DNA of 42,945 nucleotides from DAISJD01 sp036821645 (GTDB lineage: Bacteria > Pseudomonadota > Alphaproteobacteria > ATCC43930 > CGMCC-115725). The notes under the pieces are model-generated. The model ran no database searches. It saw only the letters and a program-made list of their open reading frames with translations, and had not been told where the DNA came from. The stretch is taken from the NCBI GenBank assembly GCA_036821645.1, contig DAISJD010000012.1, positions 1 through 42,945 on the forward strand, written 5' to 3'. The position numbers and the translations under genes are program-made. Shown here one piece after another: positions 16,963-25,052 of this stretch; position 1 is the stretch's first letter; each line of letters opens with the position of its first letter.

Positions 16963-18124
16963 GTCGCCCCTCTCGCAGGGGCGTGGATTGAAACTCTCGT
17001 CTGCGGCCCGGCCGGTAGCGAGAAAGTAGTCGCCCCTCTCGCAGGGGCGTGGATTGAAACCCCGGTACGTCGACAAACTTGCTGGCGGATTGGGAGTCGC
17101 CCCTCTCGCAGGGGCGTGGATTGAAACTTGATCTGGTCAATCTCATCCTCGACCTGATCCGGTCGCCCCTCTCGCAGGGGCGTGGATTGAAACTCCTGAT
17201 TCTGCTCGCGCCATGCTGTATGGTGACGTCGCCCCTCTCGCAGGGGCGTGGATTGAAACCTCTGCGAACAGATCTAATCTGAACGGCACGACCGTCGCCC
17301 CTCTCGCAGGGGCGTGGATTGAAACAGGAAGAACTATCCAATGCGGTCACGGGTGCGGGTGTCGCCCCTCTCGCAGGGGCGTGGATTGAAACAATACCCG
17401 ATCACGTCATACTGGTTATGGCAAAGCGTCGCCCCTCTCGCAGGGGCGTGGATTGAAACAAATCCGACAATGAGCATTTATTTGTCGGAAAAGTCGCCCC
17501 TCTCGCAGGGGCGTGGATTGAAACCACGCGTTACTGGTGTATGATGGGCCGGATGGCAAGTCGCCCCTCTCGCAGGGGCGTGGATTGAAACGCGGTCGAT
17601 TGGCATGTTATCCGGGCCATAAAGCGTCGCCCCTCTCGCAGGGGCGTGGATTGAAACATCGTGCCGGTCGTGCAAGATGGCGTCCAAAAGCGGTCGCCCC
17701 TCTCGCAGGGGCGTGGATTGAAACAGCGGATGCGATTTTTTGACCGACTTCGAGGGAGGTCGCCCCTCTCGCAGGGGCGTGGATTGAAACCAAAGTGGTT
17801 TAAAAAAGACGGAACACGCAAAAAGGTCGCCCCTCTCGCAGGGGCGTGGATTGAAACCAGACCGAGCCAAGCACCGATCTGATTTGCCACGAGTCGCCCC
17901 TCTCGCAGGGGCGTGGATTGAAACAGAAGACTGGGCTTGATCCGCGCCAAGATAAGCGCGTCGCCCCTCTCGCAGGGGCGTGGATTGAAACCGCAAGGTT
18001 TCGGCAGCGTCGAAGAGTTTGAACGCGTCGCCCCTCTCGCAGGGGCGTGGATTGAAACATTCGCGTCCACACCGACTTAACTTCAACATGATGTCGCCCC
18101 TCTCGCAGGGGCGTGGATTGAACT
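16963..18124 (+). CRISPR. Type I-C CRISPR array, 18 repeats and 17 spacers
   Basis: There are eighteen copies of a 32-base repeat. It begins GTCGCCCC, has an internal stem GCCCCT/AGGGGC, and ends GGATTGAAAC, the typical type I-C form. Repeats 1-17 are identical by eye. Repeat 18 (18093-18124) ends GAACT instead of GAAAC, which marks the leader-distal end. Repeat starts: 16963, 17029, 17096, 17162, 17228, 17294, 17361, 17428, 17493, 17560, 17626, 17693, 17759, 17826, 17893, 17960, 18027, 18093. Spacers are 33-35 bases and all different. Orientation is plus, given the leader side, the decayed last repeat and the ATTGAAAC handle. Confidence 0.99.
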
Positions 18125-18227
18125 GTCGAATTTTGCTCAAGTTTCATGACTTTCGGCACACGGCACATGGCGAGCGGCCGACGCGACGAGGTTCAACGGG
18201 CAAGATTCAGGGGTGTTTGGCTTGCAC

Positions 18228-18273
18228 CCGGCACCGACTTCGCTCATTGTCGCGTGATATGGATCGGTGCCGG
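18228..18273. repeat. 10-bp inverted repeat upstream of the small gene before queC
   Basis: CCGGCACCGA (18228-18237) and TCGGTGCCGG (18264-18273) are exact inverted repeats 26 bases apart. They lie 33 bases before the ATG at 18306. This could be an mRNA leader stem or an operator. Confidence 0.5.
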
Positions 18274-18305
18274 ATCGCAGGTGGCCGCCACGAGGGAGAT
18301 TCCAG

Positions 18306-18710
18306 ATGTTTTCGAGTGACGATGAAATCAAGGCCCGGGTCCAAGCCCGCTATGAACGGACCACCGCCCTCATTCGGACCATGGCCGAGACGTTTCAAGA
18401 TCTCTGGGATTTTGCCGACAATCGCGCCGCCGTCAGAACCGGCGATGGGGCCGTCTATGCGGTCAGCGAGATTACCGAGGCCTTGCGCGATCTCAACGAT
18501 CAGATCTGGATCACCTTTTCCCTCTTGGATGCCGACGCGGGCGATATCCCGTCCTTTGAACAATTGGCCGGGCCCGTCGGCACCTGCGTCGTCCGTTCAC
18601 GCGCCATCGCCACGGTGACGCTGCGCTACGACCAGATCACCACCCTTTTGCTCGATGAAGACGAACCTGATGACGCAGACGCCGAGGCCGATGATGCCGA
18701 CGCCGCATAG
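18306..18710 (+). CDS. Hypothetical protein, 134 residues, acidic C-terminus
   Basis: I do not recognise this family. The start at ATG 18306 (MFSSDDEIKARVQARYERTT) follows a good GAGGGAG ribosome binding site; a longer frame from 18267 lacks one. The first ~115 residues look mainly helical (ALIRTMAETFQDLWDFADNR, SEITEALRDLNDQIWITFSL). The end is very acidic (DEDEPDDADAEADDADAA). It is soluble, with no signal peptide or membrane segment. It ends 12 bases before queC, so co-transcription with queC is likely, but no functional link is known. Confidence 0.75.
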   Translation: MFSSDDEIKARVQARYERTTALIRTMAETFQDLWDFADNRAAVRTGDGAVYAVSEITEALRDLNDQIWITFSLLDADAGDIPSFEQLAGPVGTCVVRSRAIATVTLRYDQITTLLLDEDEPDDADAEADDADAA

Positions 18711-18722
18711 GAACGCCAAAGG

Positions 18723-19448
18723 ATGATTCAGCAGAGCGCCGGAAAACCCGCCATCGTCCTGGTCAGCGGCGGCCTCGATTCCGCGACCGTCGCGGCCATT
18801 GCCCAAAATCAAGGCTATCGGGTCCACGCCCTTTCCTTCGATTACGGTCAACGTCATCGCGTCGAGCTTGACGCGGCCCTACGGGTCGTGGCCGACCGCG
18901 CCATCGCCCATCACGCGGTCATGAAAATCGATCTCAGGGCCTTCGGCGGTTCCGCCCTCACCGCCGATATCGCCGTCCCGAAGGATCGCGATCTCGGCGT
19001 ACCGGACACCCAGATCCCCGTGACTTATGTGCCCGCCCGCAACACGATTTTCCTGTCTATGGCGCTTGCCTATGCCGAGGTGAGCGGTGCCCAGGATATT
19101 TTTATCGGTGTGAATGCCCTCGATTATTCGGGATATCCCGATTGTCGTCCCGAATTCATCGCCGCGTTTGAAACATTGGGCAATCTCGCGACCCGCGCCG
19201 GCGTCGAAGGCCAGCAGCGTCTGAAGATTCACGCCCCCCTCATCGCTATGAGCAAATCCGAGATTATTCGCACCGGGGTGGCCCTTGGCCTCGACTATCA
19301 CATGACCCTATCTTGCTACGACCCGTCGGATGATGGGCTTGCCTGCGGTCATTGCGATTCGTGCCAATTGCGGCGCAAAGGCTTTGCGGATGCCGGCATT
19401 GCCGACCAAACCCGCTACGACCCCAGCCGATCCCGCGATCATGTCTAG
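18723..19448 (+). CDS. queC: 7-cyano-7-deazaguanine (preQ0) synthase QueC
   Basis: QueC converts 7-carboxy-7-deazaguanine, ammonia and ATP into preQ0, the precursor of queuosine in tRNA. The 241-residue product has the PP-loop SGGLDSAT at 15-22, LSFDYGQRHRVEL, VTYVPARNTIFLS and IFIGVNALDYSGYPDCRPEF. A zinc site is formed by C198, C208, C211 and C214 (SCYDP...ACGHCDSC). No other queuosine genes are nearby. Its 3' end overlaps the next gene by 8 bases. Confidence 0.97.
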   Translation: MIQQSAGKPAIVLVSGGLDSATVAAIAQNQGYRVHALSFDYGQRHRVELDAALRVVADRAIAHHAVMKIDLRAFGGSALTADIAVPKDRDLGVPDTQIPVTYVPARNTIFLSMALAYAEVSGAQDIFIGVNALDYSGYPDCRPEFIAAFETLGNLATRAGVEGQQRLKIHAPLIAMSKSEIIRTGVALGLDYHMTLSCYDPSDDGLACGHCDSCQLRRKGFADAGIADQTRYDPSRSRDHV

Positions 19449-20247
19449 AGGGTTTCTGGATCTTGACGGTCAACGGCTCGACATTGCCTGGATCGAGCCG
19501 TCGGCACGCGCCGGGGCGGCACCACAAGACGGCGCTGAGCCGGTTTTGGTTTTCCTGCACGAGGCCCTGGGTTCCATCGATTCGTGGCGCGACTTTCCGG
19601 CCCGGCTCGTGGCGGCGACCGGGTTGCGCGGGCTCGTCTATGCGCGGGTGGGGCATGGTCGGTCGCCGCCGCCGCCGACCCCACGGGCACCAGGATATCT
19701 CGATGTCGAAGGGATGGCGGTTCTGCCCGCCCTCTTGTCGGCACTCAAGATCAGGCACCCGATCCTGTTCGGTCATTCCGACGGGGCGACGATCGCCCTT
19801 ATTTACGCGGCCAGCACCGCAACCCCACCCCATGGCCTGATCTTGGAGGCCCCGCACATCTTCGTCGAAGACGAAACGCTGGCTGGCATTCGGGCGGCAA
19901 TGGCGCGCTGGGATCAAGACCCCCACTTCGCAGAGCGGCTCGGACGATATCATGACGATGTCGTCGGCATCTTTACCGCATGGCACCGGGTGTGGCTTCA
20001 CCCTGATCACCGGGGCTGGACCATCGACCATCGCCTGCCGGCCATCATCACGCCCATTCTGCAAATTCAGGGCGACGACGATATCTATGGCACGGCACGC
20101 CAACTCGACACGATTGCCGCCCTATCCAGTGCGCCGGTCGAAACCTTATGGCTGCCCGGTGCAGGCCATGTCCCCCATGGGACGGCCAGTGACGCGGTGA
20201 TTGCGGCCGCCTGTCGCTTCATTCAGTCTTTACCGGCGATCTCTTAA
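19441..20247 (+). CDS. Alpha/beta hydrolase
   Basis: This is a 268-residue alpha/beta-hydrolase-fold protein. The oxyanion region is FLHEALGSIDSWRDFP (~39-53). The nucleophile elbow is GHSDG (Ser113). Acid candidates are in QGDDD (~210-214), and the catalytic His is in GAGHVPHG (~243). The HEALGS variant and GHSDG elbow occur in hydrolases of the MhpC/2-hydroxymuconic-semialdehyde type, but the substrate cannot be assigned. The start ATG 19441 overlaps the queC stop; the longer frame from 19330 lies in queC and is not used. Confidence 0.88.
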   Translation: MSRGFLDLDGQRLDIAWIEPSARAGAAPQDGAEPVLVFLHEALGSIDSWRDFPARLVAATGLRGLVYARVGHGRSPPPPTPRAPGYLDVEGMAVLPALLSALKIRHPILFGHSDGATIALIYAASTATPPHGLILEAPHIFVEDETLAGIRAAMARWDQDPHFAERLGRYHDDVVGIFTAWHRVWLHPDHRGWTIDHRLPAIITPILQIQGDDDIYGTARQLDTIAALSSAPVETLWLPGAGHVPHGTASDAVIAAACRFIQSLPAIS

Positions 20248-20411
20248 GATTTTTCGATGGGTGCAATGCCGTTTCAGCAGCGGCTTTGCGCCGCAGAGAG
20301 GCACCGATGCTCGAAAAATAGGCTTATGATCGGACCCATCTTTTCAAGATACGGCCTCGCCGATCGGATCCATCCATCGGCGGTTTCCCGTCGCACAGCG
20401 AGTGTTCCCCC

Positions 20412-20804
20412 ATGACGACGCCGTTCAGAATGCCACCCCCCAGCACCAGCACGGCGATGCTGCGGGGTCTTTTGCGCAAATGCCCGCAATGCGGCATCGG
20501 CCCGATGTTCCGCACCGCTCTGAAATTGGCCGATTCCTGCGCCCATTGCGGCGAGAAATTGGGACATATCCGCGCCGACGACATCCCGGCCTATTTCACC
20601 ATTCTGGTGGTCGGACATATCGTGGTGCCGTTGCTGCTGGTCGGCGAAGCCTATGATTTGTCGAGTGCGGTCGAACTCGGGATTTCCATACCGCTCGCCA
20701 TCGCCTTGGTCGCCCTGATGTTGCCGACATTCAAGGGGGCCATTGCAGGCCTGCTCTGGTCCTTGCGCATGAGCAGCGGCGTGCCGAACACGACGCCCCT
20801 CTAA
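20412..20804 (+). CDS. DUF983 family membrane protein
   Basis: This 130-residue protein has an N-terminal zinc-ribbon-like part with C24-x2-C27 (KCPQCGIGPMF) and C43-x2-C46 (CAHCGEKLG), matching DUF983. Two hydrophobic segments follow, about 60-80 (AYFTILVVGHIVVPLLLVG) and 88-105 (ELGISIPLAIALVALML), so it should sit in the inner membrane. Its function is unknown; in alphaproteobacteria it often lies near cytochrome oxidase or small conserved genes, which gives no clue here. It starts at ATG 20412. Confidence 0.88.
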   Translation: MTTPFRMPPPSTSTAMLRGLLRKCPQCGIGPMFRTALKLADSCAHCGEKLGHIRADDIPAYFTILVVGHIVVPLLLVGEAYDLSSAVELGISIPLAIALVALMLPTFKGAIAGLLWSLRMSSGVPNTTPL

Positions 20805-20813
20805 CCGGGGCGT
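20793..20813. terminator. Stem-loop between convergent DUF983 gene and ribF
   Basis: ACGCCCC (20793-20799) pairs with GGGGCGT (20807-20813), with the DUF983 stop codon in the loop. There is no T tract, so terminator function is tentative. Confidence 0.4.
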
Positions 20814-20835
20814 TCCAACCGGCGCTGAAAAACCC

Positions 20836-21777
20836 TTACCGCTGGCCGAGGCGGCGGCGCGCCTCGGCTGCATCCGTGGCGATTTGGCGGGTCAGGGCCT
20901 CCAACCCGTCAAAGCGGCGTTCCGGGCGGATCCAATCGATCAGGGCGACCCTGACCATCTGACCGTAGAGATCGCCGGAAAAATCGAATAGATGCGCCTC
21001 AAGGCGGATATCCGTGCCGTTGACTGTCGGCCTGCTGCCGATATTCGCGACCCCGGCATGCCAGACGAGTTGCCCCCCGGTCTCAACCCCGACCCGCACG
21101 GCATAGACACCGCTTGCCGGGCGCACATAATCCGACAAGGCCAGATTGGCGGTCGGAAACCCGATCAACCGCCCGCGCGCATCCCCATGATCGACCCGGC
21201 CTTCGATTTCCCAGGGCCGCCCCAACAGGGCCGCCGCCCCCAAGGCATCGCCTTGTTGCAAGCAAGATCGGATCCGGGTCGATGAAAAAATGACCCCGTC
21301 ATCTGCGTGCACGGCGTCGACCACACTGACGGCAAACCCGCATTGTGCCCCCATCGCCGTCAACAAGGCGGCATTGCCGGTTCGGCCTTGTCCGAACACG
21401 AAATCATAGCCGATGACGAGATGACGGACCCCAAGGGCGCGATGCAGAATCCCATCGACGAATTCCGCCGCCGTTAAGGTGGAAAAGGCCCGATCGAAGG
21501 GCAGGCTCAGCATGAAATTCAGGCCCAGAGCCTGCAACGCGTGACACTTGACCCGAAACGGCGTCAGGCGAAACGGCGGATCGTCGGGGCGAAAGACCTG
21601 ACGGGGATGGGGCTCGAACGTGACGACGCCATGGGGGGTGTCGTTGCACTGGGCCTCGGCCAAGGCCCGTGCGATCACGGCCTGATGGCCACGATGGACG
21701 CCGTCGAAATTGCCGAGGGCGACGGTGGCACCCAGCATATCGGGCGGAAAGGGGGAATAATGTCGAAGAATGCGCAT
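20836..21777 (-). CDS. ribF: Bifunctional riboflavin kinase/FAD synthetase RibF
   Basis: RibF phosphorylates riboflavin to FMN and adenylates FMN to FAD. The N-terminal FAD synthetase domain has GNFDGVHRGH (22-31), TFEPHPRQVF, IGYDFVFGQGRTGN and FSSTRIRSCLQQGD. The C-terminal flavokinase domain has GRLIGFPTANL, ASGVYAVRV, GVANIGSRPTV and EAHLFDFSGDLYGQ. The length of 313 residues is normal. The gene is transcribed alone on the minus strand. Confidence 0.96.
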   Translation of the reverse strand: MRILRHYSPFPPDMLGATVALGNFDGVHRGHQAVIARALAEAQCNDTPHGVVTFEPHPRQVFRPDDPPFRLTPFRVKCHALQALGLNFMLSLPFDRAFSTLTAAEFVDGILHRALGVRHLVIGYDFVFGQGRTGNAALLTAMGAQCGFAVSVVDAVHADDGVIFSSTRIRSCLQQGDALGAAALLGRPWEIEGRVDHGDARGRLIGFPTANLALSDYVRPASGVYAVRVGVETGGQLVWHAGVANIGSRPTVNGTDIRLEAHLFDFSGDLYGQMVRVALIDWIRPERRFDGLEALTRQIATDAAEARRRLGQR

Positions 21778-21823
21778 ATCCCTCCCTGCCTACCCTGAAC
21801 TGCCCGCGTGATCAAGCCGCAGT

Positions 21824-22966
21824 TTGATGAATTTTGCCATTGCGATCTTCCGTTCGGCGCATAGTCTTTGTACTGTGCCTGTCAGACGGCGGCGAAAGCC
21901 TGCCCACACTCATTCGAATTGCGAGTTGATCTTGGACGCCCAAAGCACCCCGCCGCTTCGCGAAGTCTGGTATTATGCGATTGCCAGCAGCCAGTTAAAA
22001 CCCGGCAAGATGGTCAGTAAGATCATGTTGGACGAGCCGGTCTTGCTCGGTCGGGACAAAACTGGGGCCGCTTTCGCCCTGGTGGATATTTGTCCCCATC
22101 GTGGGATTCCCCTGCGGTTCGGTAAATTCGACGGATGCGAAATCGAATGCTGCTATCACGGCTGGCGCTTCAATCCCGCCGGGGTCTGCACCGCGATTCC
22201 GCCGCTGGTCGAAGAACAACTCCCCGATCTCAACAAGGTCCGGGTGAAAGCCTATCCGGTGCAAGAAGTTCAGGGCGGCGTTTGGGTATTTTTCGGCGAG
22301 AATCCCGCCGGTGCCCCCCCAATCCCGGTCATGCCCGATCTTGCCCTGGACCAAAAACCGAAACTGGTCGAGACGATGATGTTCAAAGGCGGCATCGATC
22401 ATGCGGTGGTCGGTCTCGTCGATCCGGCCCATGCCACGTTCGTGCATAAATCCTGGTTCTGGCGCTCGACCAAATCGATCCGGCGCAAGGAAAAACAATT
22501 TGCCCCGCGCCCATGGGGCTTCACGATGGTCCGCCATCCGCCCTCTTCCAATTCCAGGGCCTATCGGGTCTTGGGGGGGAACCGGACCACGGAAATCGTC
22601 TTCCAACTGCCGGGGGTGCGCTATGAACATATCCGCACCGATCGCGGTGTCATGGCGCATTTGACGACATTGACGCCGGTTTCGGGTCTTGAAACCGAAA
22701 TCAACCATTCGATCTACAGTACCTTGCCCTATATGCCCGCTTTCCTGATGCGCCCGTTCGCCTATGTGTTTTTGCGCCAGGATCGCGACGTCATCGCCAA
22801 TCAACAACTGGGCCTGCAATATAACCCCCAACTCTTGCTGCTGGGGGATCCCGACGTTCAGGCCAAATGGTATTTCCGTCTGAAAAATGAATTCGTGCGC
22901 GCCCAAGAAGAAGGCCGCCCCTTCGACAACCCCATTACTGAACGGGTTTTGAAATGGCGTAGCTGA
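21824..22966 (+). CDS. Rieske 2Fe-2S oxygenase, pheophorbide-a-oxygenase-like
   Basis: This is a Rieske non-haem iron oxygenase alpha-type protein. The [2Fe-2S] ligands are C90-x-H92 (CPHRG) and C109-x2-H112 (CCYHGW). The mononuclear iron site is D200, H203 and H208 in LVDPAHATFVHKSWFW, the DPAHxxFxH form seen in pheophorbide a oxygenase, Tic55 and vanillate-demethylase-like proteins. The frame opens at ATG 21824, but the first ~34 residues are arginine-rich and unlike the family. A TTG at 21926, directly before DAQSTPPLREVWYYA, may be the real start. No reductase or ferredoxin gene is adjacent. The substrate is unknown. Confidence 0.85.
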   Translation: MMNFAIAIFRSAHSLCTVPVRRRRKPAHTHSNCELILDAQSTPPLREVWYYAIASSQLKPGKMVSKIMLDEPVLLGRDKTGAAFALVDICPHRGIPLRFGKFDGCEIECCYHGWRFNPAGVCTAIPPLVEEQLPDLNKVRVKAYPVQEVQGGVWVFFGENPAGAPPIPVMPDLALDQKPKLVETMMFKGGIDHAVVGLVDPAHATFVHKSWFWRSTKSIRRKEKQFAPRPWGFTMVRHPPSSNSRAYRVLGGNRTTEIVFQLPGVRYEHIRTDRGVMAHLTTLTPVSGLETEINHSIYSTLPYMPAFLMRPFAYVFLRQDRDVIANQQLGLQYNPQLLLLGDPDVQAKWYFRLKNEFVRAQEEGRPFDNPITERVLKWRS

Positions 22967-22988
22967 GCCGCAAGCCGACGTCAGACTG

Positions 22989-23027
22989 AAACGATCCGGT
23001 GCGCGCGGGCACCCCCCGGATCGTTTT
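22989..23027 (+). terminator. Terminator 1 after the Rieske oxygenase gene
   Basis: AAACGATCCGG (22989-22999) pairs with CCGGATCGTTT (23016-23026), 11 bp, ending in TTTT. It lies 22 bases after the stop codon. Confidence 0.75.
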
Positions 23028-23032
23028 CCATA

Positions 23033-23070
23033 AAAAAACCGCATCGGCTTTCTGGCCGATGCGGTTTTTT
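23033..23070. terminator. Bidirectional terminator between the Rieske gene and livM
   Basis: AAAAAACCGCATCGGC (23033-23048) and its exact complement (23055-23070) form a 16-bp stem around a 6-base loop, with six T residues on the 3' side on both strands. It serves the convergent Rieske and liv transcripts. Confidence 0.9.
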
Positions 23071-23095
23071 GGTCTGGGCTTTAAATGGCGGCTCC

Positions 23096-24088
23096 TTAAT
23101 GACCGCCGATCTGGCCCGCTGAAATTTTTTCGCCCTGAAGGCGCTTTACGTAATCGCGAATTTCGCCGACGACACCCTTGCGGAAAGTGAGGACGGTCAA
23201 CACGAAGATCAAGCCCTGAACGCCGGTCACCCAATCGCCGTAAGCCGCAAGATAGGTATTCATGGTGATGATGATGAGGGCCCCCACAACGGGGCCATAG
23301 ATCGTGCCGACACCGCCGACCAAGGTGATCAGCACGACCTCGCCCGACATCTGCCAGGTGACATCGTTCAACGAGGCCAATTGAAACACCAGAGTTTTCG
23401 TCGCCCCAGCCAACCCGACGAGGGCGGCCGACAGGGTAAAAGCCAGCAATTTATAGTGATTGACCCGATAACCCAAAGAGATGGCGCGGGGCTCGTTTTC
23501 CCGAATGGCGACCAGGATCTGACCGAACGGGGAATGGACCGTGCGATAGATCACGGTAAAACCGATCAAAAACACGGCAAGCACGAGGTAATAAATATTC
23601 TCGTTGCTGGCAAGATCGATGACCCCGAACAAAATGCCGCGCGGGACCGCCTGTATCCCGTCTTCGCCATGGGTCATCGGCGCCTTCAAAGCGACGAGAT
23701 AGAGCATTTGCGCCATCGCCAACGTCACCATGGCGAAATAGATCCCTTGGCGGCGAATGGCCAAGGCCCCGATCCCGAGGCCAAGGCCCGCCGCCACCAC
23801 CGTGCCCGATAAAATGGCAGCTTCCGGCGGGAAACCCCATTCCCGGGCGGCATGGGCGGAAATATAGGCCGCCCAACCAAAATATGCCGCGTGCCCAAAC
23901 GACAGAAGACCGCCATAGCCCAGCAAGAGATTGAACGCCGAGGCAAAGAGGGCAAAGCACAGGAAATTTGCCAGAAAGATGGGATAAAGCACATGGGGCG
24001 CAAGAAGCAGTGCCACCAACCCAAGAACGGCGACGGCTAAATCCTGGTTCTGACGGGATTTCGGTTCAGCAAGGGTAGAATTCATCAT
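23096..24088 (-). CDS. livM: Branched-chain amino-acid-type ABC transporter permease LivM
   Basis: This is one of the two permeases of a HAAT-family importer. The 330-residue protein is very hydrophobic, with about eight or nine membrane segments (for example LLAPHVLYPIFLANFLCFAL, GTVVAAGLGLGIGALAI). LivM markers are NLLLGYGGLLSFGHAAYFG, SPFGQILVAIRENEPRAISLG and EVVLITLVGGVGTIYGPVVG. The start at 24088 overlaps the livH stop by one base. It is the last gene of the operon, before a bidirectional terminator. Confidence 0.94.
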   Translation of the reverse strand: MMNSTLAEPKSRQNQDLAVAVLGLVALLLAPHVLYPIFLANFLCFALFASAFNLLLGYGGLLSFGHAAYFGWAAYISAHAAREWGFPPEAAILSGTVVAAGLGLGIGALAIRRQGIYFAMVTLAMAQMLYLVALKAPMTHGEDGIQAVPRGILFGVIDLASNENIYYLVLAVFLIGFTVIYRTVHSPFGQILVAIRENEPRAISLGYRVNHYKLLAFTLSAALVGLAGATKTLVFQLASLNDVTWQMSGEVVLITLVGGVGTIYGPVVGALIIITMNTYLAAYGDWVTGVQGLIFVLTVLTFRKGVVGEIRDYVKRLQGEKISAGQIGGH

Positions 24089-24978
24089 TATGACGCCTTT
24101 CCGAACAATCCTGCCGGTCTTACCATCAACACGATCGCCATAATCACAAAGACGACGGTATTGGAAGCCTCGGGGAAAAACACCTTGGTCAAGCCTTCGG
24201 CGATCCCAAGACCAAACCCGCTGACAATGGCCCCCAAGATCGATCCCATCCCGCCGATGACAACCACGGCAAAGACCGTGATGATAATGTTGGACCCCAT
24301 CAGGGGACTGACCTGTTGAATGGGTGCGATCATCACCCCGGCCAACGCGGCGAGTGCCACACCGAAGGCATAGGTCAAGGTAATCATCCGGGGCACATTG
24401 ATCCCGAAAGCCTGAACCAGTTTCGGATTTTCAGTCGCCGCCCGCAGCAAGGCGCCGAGTTGCGTCCGTTCGATCGCAAACCACGTCCCAAAGCAGACGA
24501 TGGACGAAAACAACACGACCCACGCCCGGTAAATCGGCAAAATCATGAAGCCGAGATTATAGGTGCCCTTCAACAAATCCGGGATCGCATCATAGGGCTT
24601 GCCCGAGACGCCGTAGGCGTTGCGAAACAGGTTCTCGATCATCAAGGCAAGCCCGAACGTCAGCAGCAAGCCGTAAAGATGATCGAGTTTATAGATCTGC
24701 TTCAACAAGAGCCGTTCAAGAACGATCCCAAACGCCCCGATGACGATCGGGGTCAGGACCAACGCCCCCCAATAGCCGACGCCCAATTGGGTAAGCAGCA
24801 ACCAAGCCACGAACGCCCCCATCATATAAAGGGCACCATGGGCGAAGTTGATGATGTTCAACAGGCCGAAAATGACCGCCAAGCCCAAGCTGAGCATGGC
24901 ATAAGACGCCCCATTGACGAGGCCGAGCAATAATTGTCCAAAAAGGGCCTGTGTCGAAATGCCAAGCAATGGGATCAT
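24088..24978 (-). CDS. livH: Branched-chain amino-acid-type ABC transporter permease LivH
   Basis: This is the partner permease of LivM. Markers are LLLGLVNGASYAMLSLGLAVIFGLLNIINFAHGALYM-type sequence near the start, RNAYGVSGKPY, RTQLGALLRAATENPKLVQAFGI, and VVVIGGMGSILGAIVSGFGLG. I start it at ATG 24978 (MIPLLGIST), giving 296 residues, the usual size. The frame is open 17 codons further with unlike sequence that runs towards the stem-loop at 25018. Confidence 0.94.
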   Translation of the reverse strand: MIPLLGISTQALFGQLLLGLVNGASYAMLSLGLAVIFGLLNIINFAHGALYMMGAFVAWLLLTQLGVGYWGALVLTPIVIGAFGIVLERLLLKQIYKLDHLYGLLLTFGLALMIENLFRNAYGVSGKPYDAIPDLLKGTYNLGFMILPIYRAWVVLFSSIVCFGTWFAIERTQLGALLRAATENPKLVQAFGINVPRMITLTYAFGVALAALAGVMIAPIQQVSPLMGSNIIITVFAVVVIGGMGSILGAIVSGFGLGIAEGLTKVFFPEASNTVVFVIMAIVLMVRPAGLFGKAS

Positions 24979-25017
24979 CGGCCGTCCTATCCTGCCTTGA
25001 AACAACCATTCAAGAAA

Positions 25018-25043
25018 GGCCCGCCCCAATCACCGGGCGGGCC
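25018..25043 (-). terminator. Stem-loop between livK and livH
   Basis: GGCCCGCCC (25018-25026) pairs with GGGCGGGCC (25035-25043). On the minus strand the stem is followed by TTTCTT. It probably acts as a partial terminator or an mRNA stabiliser, giving more binding protein than permease. Confidence 0.6.
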
Positions 25044-25052
25044 CCCAGATCA

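Noticed and set aside
8645..18124. tRNA-Ser 3' end as an attachment site for a CRISPR-bearing island
   Set aside because: I found no integrase gene and no second copy of the tRNA 3' end near the far side of the array.
16949..18168. Open frames across the CRISPR array with repeated peptides such as FNPRPCERGD and SPLSQGRGLK
   Set aside because: They are translations of the CRISPR repeat in various frames and are not proteins.
18125..18305. preQ1 riboswitch upstream of queC
   Set aside because: The inverted repeat is present, but the short preQ1-I aptamer pattern with its A-rich tail is not seen.
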